From Prochlorococcus sp. scB243_496M6 (GTDB lineage: Bacteria > Cyanobacteriota > Cyanobacteriia > PCC-6307 > Cyanobiaceae): 51,912 nucleotides of DNA. Below, piece by piece: positions 48,352 through 51,912 of the stretch. The DNA is taken from contig JFMF01000412.1 of NCBI GenBank assembly GCA_000635535.1, positions 1-51,912 of the forward strand. The letters run 5' to 3'. The position numbers and the translations under genes were made by a program. Position 1 is the stretch's first letter. Each line of letters begins with the position of its first letter. Below the pieces are notes generated by a model. It was not told the origin of the DNA. It did no database searches and saw only the letters and a list, made by a program, of their open reading frames with translations.

Positions 48352-49083
48352 TTATAAGGAAGGCATCGAAAATAAGAGAAAATCTAAATTTTTTTCAGTA
48401 TCTATAGAAACATCATCAGAATAATTAACTTCAAAACCCAAGCCATCTCCAGATTCGAGAAATATATTTGAATTAGAGTCTTTACCTTTTAGTAAAAGAT
48501 TACCTTCTATTATTTGTATCCAATTATATTTATCGATTTTTAATGGCAATTTTTTTTCTTTAATTGGCTTATATTTACAACGCCATAAAGAGATACTTTG
48601 ATTTAGAAAAAGCTTATTATTTTTACCGTCTTTGTAATTAAAAATAAGATTGTCCCACAACTTTTCATTTAATGAAATTTGATCATATCGAGGTTTGATA
48701 TTTTCTTTTTGAGGGTATATCCAAATCTGGAACAACTTACAGGTCTCATTTTCTTCATTCTTCTCGCTATGAGAGATTCCAGTACCTGCAGACATAACTT
48801 GTACTTCATCTTTGCGAATTTTTCCAAGATTGTTTAAAGAGTCTCTATGAGTTATTGCTCCTTTTGTTACGAAAGTAATTATTTCCATATTTGCATGAGA
48901 ATGTGTATTAAATCCTGCATTAGGAGAAATAATATCTTCGTTTATTACTCTAATTTTCCCAAAATTATCCCATTTTGGATCTCTATGCTCTGCGAAAGAA
49001 AATGAATGCATTGAATGCAGCCAATCTCTTCTTGATAAAAATCTATCATCGGATTTTCTTATTTTAATAATATTAAAAACCAT
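48352..49083 (-). CDS. Pirin family protein (bicupin)
   Basis: Cupin-fold protein of 243 residues from the ATG at 49083. The pirin metal-binding pattern is intact in the N-terminal cupin: FNTHSHANMEIITFVTKGAITHRDSLNN and SAGTGISHSEKNEE. The C-terminal cupin is degenerate. Some relatives have quercetinase activity; the substrate here is not known. It starts with RSRRDWLHSMHSFSF-type pirin opening (SRRDWLHSMHSFSFAEHRDP). Confidence 0.88.
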   Translation of the reverse strand: MVFNIIKIRKSDDRFLSRRDWLHSMHSFSFAEHRDPKWDNFGKIRVINEDIISPNAGFNTHSHANMEIITFVTKGAITHRDSLNNLGKIRKDEVQVMSAGTGISHSEKNEENETCKLFQIWIYPQKENIKPRYDQISLNEKLWDNLIFNYKDGKNNKLFLNQSISLWRCKYKPIKEKKLPLKIDKYNWIQIIEGNLLLKGKDSNSNIFLESGDGLGFEVNYSDDVSIDTEKNLDFLLFSMPSL

Positions 49084-49177
49084 CAAAAATAAATAGAATA
49101 AAAAAATTCTAAATAATTAAAAAAATATTTGTAAAATTTTTTTTATAAATTATTCCTAAAAAAAACAAATATCAAAT

Positions 49178-49306
49178 TTAAAAATTTATTTTACTCTGAG
49201 CCTTATTAGCCTTTAGCAATATTTTTTGTGCTTCATCTCTTGTAAGGCATTTTTCTGCTTTTACATTTAAGTTTTTAAGTTTTTGCAGTTGCTTTGTGTT
49301 ACTCAT
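49178..49306 (-). CDS. Possible 42-residue protein
   Basis: Short frame beginning MSNTKQLQKLKNLNVKAEKC and ending KAQSKINF, very basic and helical. It fills most of an otherwise empty 288-base gap and has an ATG, but no clear ribosome site. Resembles the short Lys-rich proteins common in Prochlorococcus; unrecognised. Confidence 0.4.
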   Translation of the reverse strand: MSNTKQLQKLKNLNVKAEKCLTRDEAQKILLKANKAQSKINF

Positions 49307-49371
49307 AACTTAACCGGTTCTTAAACTTATTTTAACATAAGTTTAAATTAATTGCTTCTTAAACCTTTGCA

Positions 49372-49914
49372 TCAAATCGTTTTTAAAGCTTTGAGAATGG
49401 AATTATCAGAACAGTATAGAGGATGCATTGGATTATCTTTGATTGTTTTCTTAATTAAAAGCGGTCCAAGAGGATTATCAAAATTATTTTTTCTGATTGA
49501 GTTATATTGCATTATTTTATTTAATATTCTTTTATTTCTATTTAGAAATTTCCCTTTGTCACCCCAACCTAACCATAAATCACAATTTTTATTTTCAGAC
49601 CAGTGTTTTAAGTTTTTATAAATATGATTATTGTTTAAATACCCAACAGGGTTTTTATGATTAAAGAGTCTTCCTGGATTAGTTGAAATAAGAGCAAATA
49701 AATTGATTAATTTAACTTTGCCATAATTATTATTTTTCGAGATTTTAATTATCTTTTTTGTTGTATTATCCAAGAAAACTGCATCTGATAATGAAGGATT
49801 TAGACCAATAAAAATAATCTCTTTTTTAGCTTTAGAAATCTTATAACTTAAACTCCATCTATATATTTTGTTAGCACTTATTAAACAATTTCTTTCTAAA
49901 AATAAATTTTTCAA
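49372..49914 (-). CDS. DUF1643 family protein
   Basis: 180 residues with the family opening RWSLSYKIS...IIFIGLNPSLSDAVFLDNTTKKI and NLFALISTNP, followed by a middle WLGWGDKGKF. The fold resembles uracil-DNA glycosylase-like proteins, but no activity has been shown. The apparent start is TTG at 49914, overlapping the stop of the upstream DUF2214 gene by four bases, so translation is probably coupled to it. Confidence 0.8.
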   Translation of the reverse strand: MKNLFLERNCLISANKIYRWSLSYKISKAKKEIIFIGLNPSLSDAVFLDNTTKKIIKISKNNNYGKVKLINLFALISTNPGRLFNHKNPVGYLNNNHIYKNLKHWSENKNCDLWLGWGDKGKFLNRNKRILNKIMQYNSIRKNNFDNPLGPLLIKKTIKDNPMHPLYCSDNSILKALKTI

Positions 49915-50396
49915 CCTAAACCTACACCTCTAGCCATAAGAGTGGCAAACAAAGGTATTGTTGCAAAGCCAACTAATTCGGTGGTAATGATTAGTCTAAA
50001 CCTCTTCACTAGGTTTTCTGAAATTTCAGGTAGTTTGTTCTTACTTAGTGGAATTGCCCAGAGGATATATGTTGTCGTTGGATATAAAGAAAGTAAGCCA
50101 ACCAAAATGTAGAGCGAAACCTTTATCCAAAACACAGGATTTCCTGTATAAAAATCACCTCCTTGACCAAAATACTTAACACGCAAAATCCCAGTAACTA
50201 ATATCGCAACTCCTGCTAAACCATAAACCACATCTGCAATTATCATTGAGATCGTCTCATTTCTATTAAGACCTACTTTTAGAGTCAATCTTTCAAACAA
50301 AAGAGAACCGAAACACAATATTATTCCTAAATAATGAACATATGCTACTAATGCACTTTTAGCAATTTCACCTGTCAATAAAGTTCCTAATAACAT
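49911..50396 (-). CDS. DUF2214 family membrane protein
   Basis: 161 residues with four predicted membrane helices: LVAYVHYLGIILCFGSLLFE, VVYGLAGVAILVTGILRV, WIKVSLYILVGLLSLYPT and the C-terminal LVGFATIPLFATLMARG. Conserved H22 in helix 1 suggests haem or quinone contact as in other b-type membrane proteins, but this is speculative. ATG at 50396. Confidence 0.8.
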   Translation of the reverse strand: MLLGTLLTGEIAKSALVAYVHYLGIILCFGSLLFERLTLKVGLNRNETISMIIADVVYGLAGVAILVTGILRVKYFGQGGDFYTGNPVFWIKVSLYILVGLLSLYPTTTYILWAIPLSKNKLPEISENLVKRFRLIITTELVGFATIPLFATLMARGVGLG

Positions 50397-50483
50397 TTTT
50401 AGTCAAAATTTATATAATACTAACCACCAAATTAAGAATTTGTTTAGAAGATTGATTAAACAATAAAAACGAAAGTATTGAAT

Positions 50484-51233
50484 CTAAAAATCTAAAAACC
50501 TTTTTTGACCATCTTCAAAAAAATCCTTTTTATTCCATACTTCAATAACATCTGGGAAATGTTTTTCCATACAATTATCACAAACCCCATGACTGAATCT
50601 AATATCACTAATTTTGGAAAGATATTTTTCTAAATGCATCCAATCTCCCTCCTTATTTTTCACTTCTCTGCAATATGAACACACAGATAAAATTCCTTCC
50701 TGTTTATGCAAATTAGACAATGCATCTAACAAATTTAATGACTTTTTTCTAAGCTCTAAAAATGAAACTATTTGCTTGGATAATAATTCCATAATATTAA
50801 ATTGCTGTGTAGTTAGATTTCCTGGCTTTCTGTCTATTACACAAAGAGTTCCAAGCTTATTACCATCACTATTTCTAAGGGGAAAACCAGCATAAAAACG
50901 AATCTTTGGATCTCCAGTTACCAATGGATTATTTATAAATCTTTCATCTTGAAAAGCATCATGAATAATTAATGGACTATTTTCTTTTATTGCATGTGTA
51001 CAAAAAGACCAATCTCTTCTAGTTTCTGATATTTGAAGTCCTATTTTGGATTTAAACCATTGTTTATCTTTGTCTACCAAAGTCATTAAAGAAATAGGCA
51101 CATTACAGGTTGCAGCAGCAATTTTTGTAATATCGTCATAACATGATTCTGGCTTGGTTCCCAAAATCCTATATTCTGCTAAGGCTTTTAATCTTCTTTC
51201 CTCTTCTTCTTTTTTTGATACAAGATTCTGCAT
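50484..51233 (-). CDS. GAF-domain protein with C-terminal four-cysteine motif
   Basis: 249 residues. A GAF domain covers about residues 30-160, with FCTHAIKENSPLIIHDAFQDERFINNPLV typical of the family. It has no kinase or cyclase output. The last 70 residues contain C185-X2-C188 (CSYCREVKN) and C218-X2-C221 (CDNCMEKHFP), the small zinc-binding-like module often seen after GAF or receiver domains. No bilin-attachment Cys is evident in the usual place. Possibly a redox or metal sensor; the ligand is unknown. Confidence 0.82.
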   Translation of the reverse strand: MQNLVSKKEEEERRLKALAEYRILGTKPESCYDDITKIAAATCNVPISLMTLVDKDKQWFKSKIGLQISETRRDWSFCTHAIKENSPLIIHDAFQDERFINNPLVTGDPKIRFYAGFPLRNSDGNKLGTLCVIDRKPGNLTTQQFNIMELLSKQIVSFLELRKKSLNLLDALSNLHKQEGILSVCSYCREVKNKEGDWMHLEKYLSKISDIRFSHGVCDNCMEKHFPDVIEVWNKKDFFEDGQKRFLDF

Positions 51234-51352
51234 TAATCTTCACCAATAATTAAAACTTTAGAATTAAAGTTTCTCCAAAAAACTTTTTCCGTCTAATACT
51301 TAATAAAAAAAAGATAAACTTATTAAATTGTTACTTACTGATTTATTACTTA

Positions 51353-51912
51353 CTAATTTATTATTGATTTATTTAACTTTGAGACTGCCATCCCAGCGAT
51401 CCATCCACTTGTCCAACAATGTTGAAAATTAAATCCGCCAGTGATCCCATCAACATCCAAAACTTCTCCAGAAAAAAATAACCCTGGACAAATTAAGCTC
51501 TCCATACTTTTAAAATTAACCTCATTAATTTTTACGCCTCCGGAAGTAACAAATTCCTCTCCAAATGGACCTTTACCCGAAATTATATATTTATCCCTCA
51601 TTAGAGTATTTATCATTTTCTCTCTTTCATCCGCCAGTAAATCAGCCCACTTTTTCTCTTTATCAATACCTATTTTCTTTAATAAAAAAATCCATAATCT
51701 TTTTGTTAATAGTGGAACAGGTCTACTATTAATAAGATTCACCTTGCCTTTATTTAATCTTAAAGAATTAACTTTTTCTTTTAACTCCTTATAACTTAAA
51801 GAAGACCATTTAATGATTAGATTAAATTTATATTTTTGGCTATAAAGTTCTCTTGCTGCAATTGATGAAAGTTTTAATACTGCTGGCCCACTAAACCCCC
51901 AATGCGTTATTA
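51353..51912 (-). CDS. HI0933-like (BaiN/YhiN) flavoprotein, partial
   Basis: The frame is open from the stop at 51353 to the right edge of the window, so the N-terminal part lies outside. The visible part starts about ITHWGFSGPAVLKLSS and ends with the FAD-contact region FSGEVLDVDGITGGFNFQHCWTSGWIAG, both typical of this FAD/NAD(P)-dependent oxidoreductase family. The substrate is unknown. Confidence 0.85.
   Translation of the reverse strand, partial: ITHWGFSGPAVLKLSSIAARELYSQKYKFNLIIKWSSLSYKELKEKVNSLRLNKGKVNLINSRPVPLLTKRLWIFLLKKIGIDKEKKWADLLADEREKMINTLMRDKYIISGKGPFGEEFVTSGGVKINEVNFKSMESLICPGLFFSGEVLDVDGITGGFNFQHCWTSGWIAGMAVSKLNKSIIN

Noticed and set aside
1..51912. CRISPR array, insertion sequence or prophage
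   Set aside because: No regularly spaced repeats, transposase, integrase or phage structural genes were seen.

Overview
The window looks like a chromosomal segment of a Prochlorococcus cell, most likely a high-light clade. The base composition is very A+T-rich and the genes are tightly packed. It carries a two-gene kaiB-kaiC clock locus with no kaiA, a high-light-inducible (Hli) protein, an NblS-type sensor kinase, a plant-type ferredoxin, a cyanobacterial clpR-clpP pair and a PSII S4-domain protein. The strain assignment is inference from gene content and order; no 16S rRNA is present.

Layout. 1-4560: PIN/TRAM ATPase-less membrane protein, clpR, clpP, ilvC and cobD on the plus strand. 4609-5990: a patch of small membrane or secreted proteins including the Hli protein. 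6128-6403: HU, followed by a 620-base stretch with no convincing gene. 7025-11763: glycogen debranching enzyme, tRNA-Gly, a GPH-type symporter, an MlaE-type permease and a DUF3119 protein. 11799-17967: DUF3086 protein, plsY, pyrF, tyrS, DUF1825 protein, a GIY-YIG-like protein and pepA. 17979-24845: a long minus-strand run (purC, BamA/Omp85, lpxC, fabZ, lpxA, lpxB, msrA) that puts outer-membrane protein assembly and lipid A synthesis together. 24979-30295: purD, nblS, then kaiC and kaiB on the opposite strand. 30440-32940: rplU, rpmA, an inserted minus-strand methyltransferase, truB. 32944-40650: SpoIID-like protein, RNase Z, pentapeptide protein, ferredoxin, prmA, serA, PSII S4 protein. 40701-45108: tRNA-Val, several small membrane proteins and enzymes, a photolyase-like protein and a lone DNA-ligase adenylation domain. 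45217-51912: SDR, murD, pirin, DUF1643, DUF2214, a GAF-domain protein, and the C-terminal part of a HI0933-type flavoprotein running off the right edge.

Most genes are housekeeping and no mobile element, integrase, CRISPR array or prophage is visible. The most unusual items are: (a) a photolyase-like protein whose FAD domain comes first and whose alpha/beta antenna-like domain comes last, as if circularly permuted; (b) next to it and divergent, a 249-residue protein consisting only of an NAD-dependent DNA ligase adenylation domain; (c) a 58-base tandem duplication of the 3' end of rpmA, whose second copy supplies the last 13 codons of an antisense methyltransferase; (d) a strong hairpin just ahead of rplU; (e) a tRNA-Val with C instead of U at position 33.
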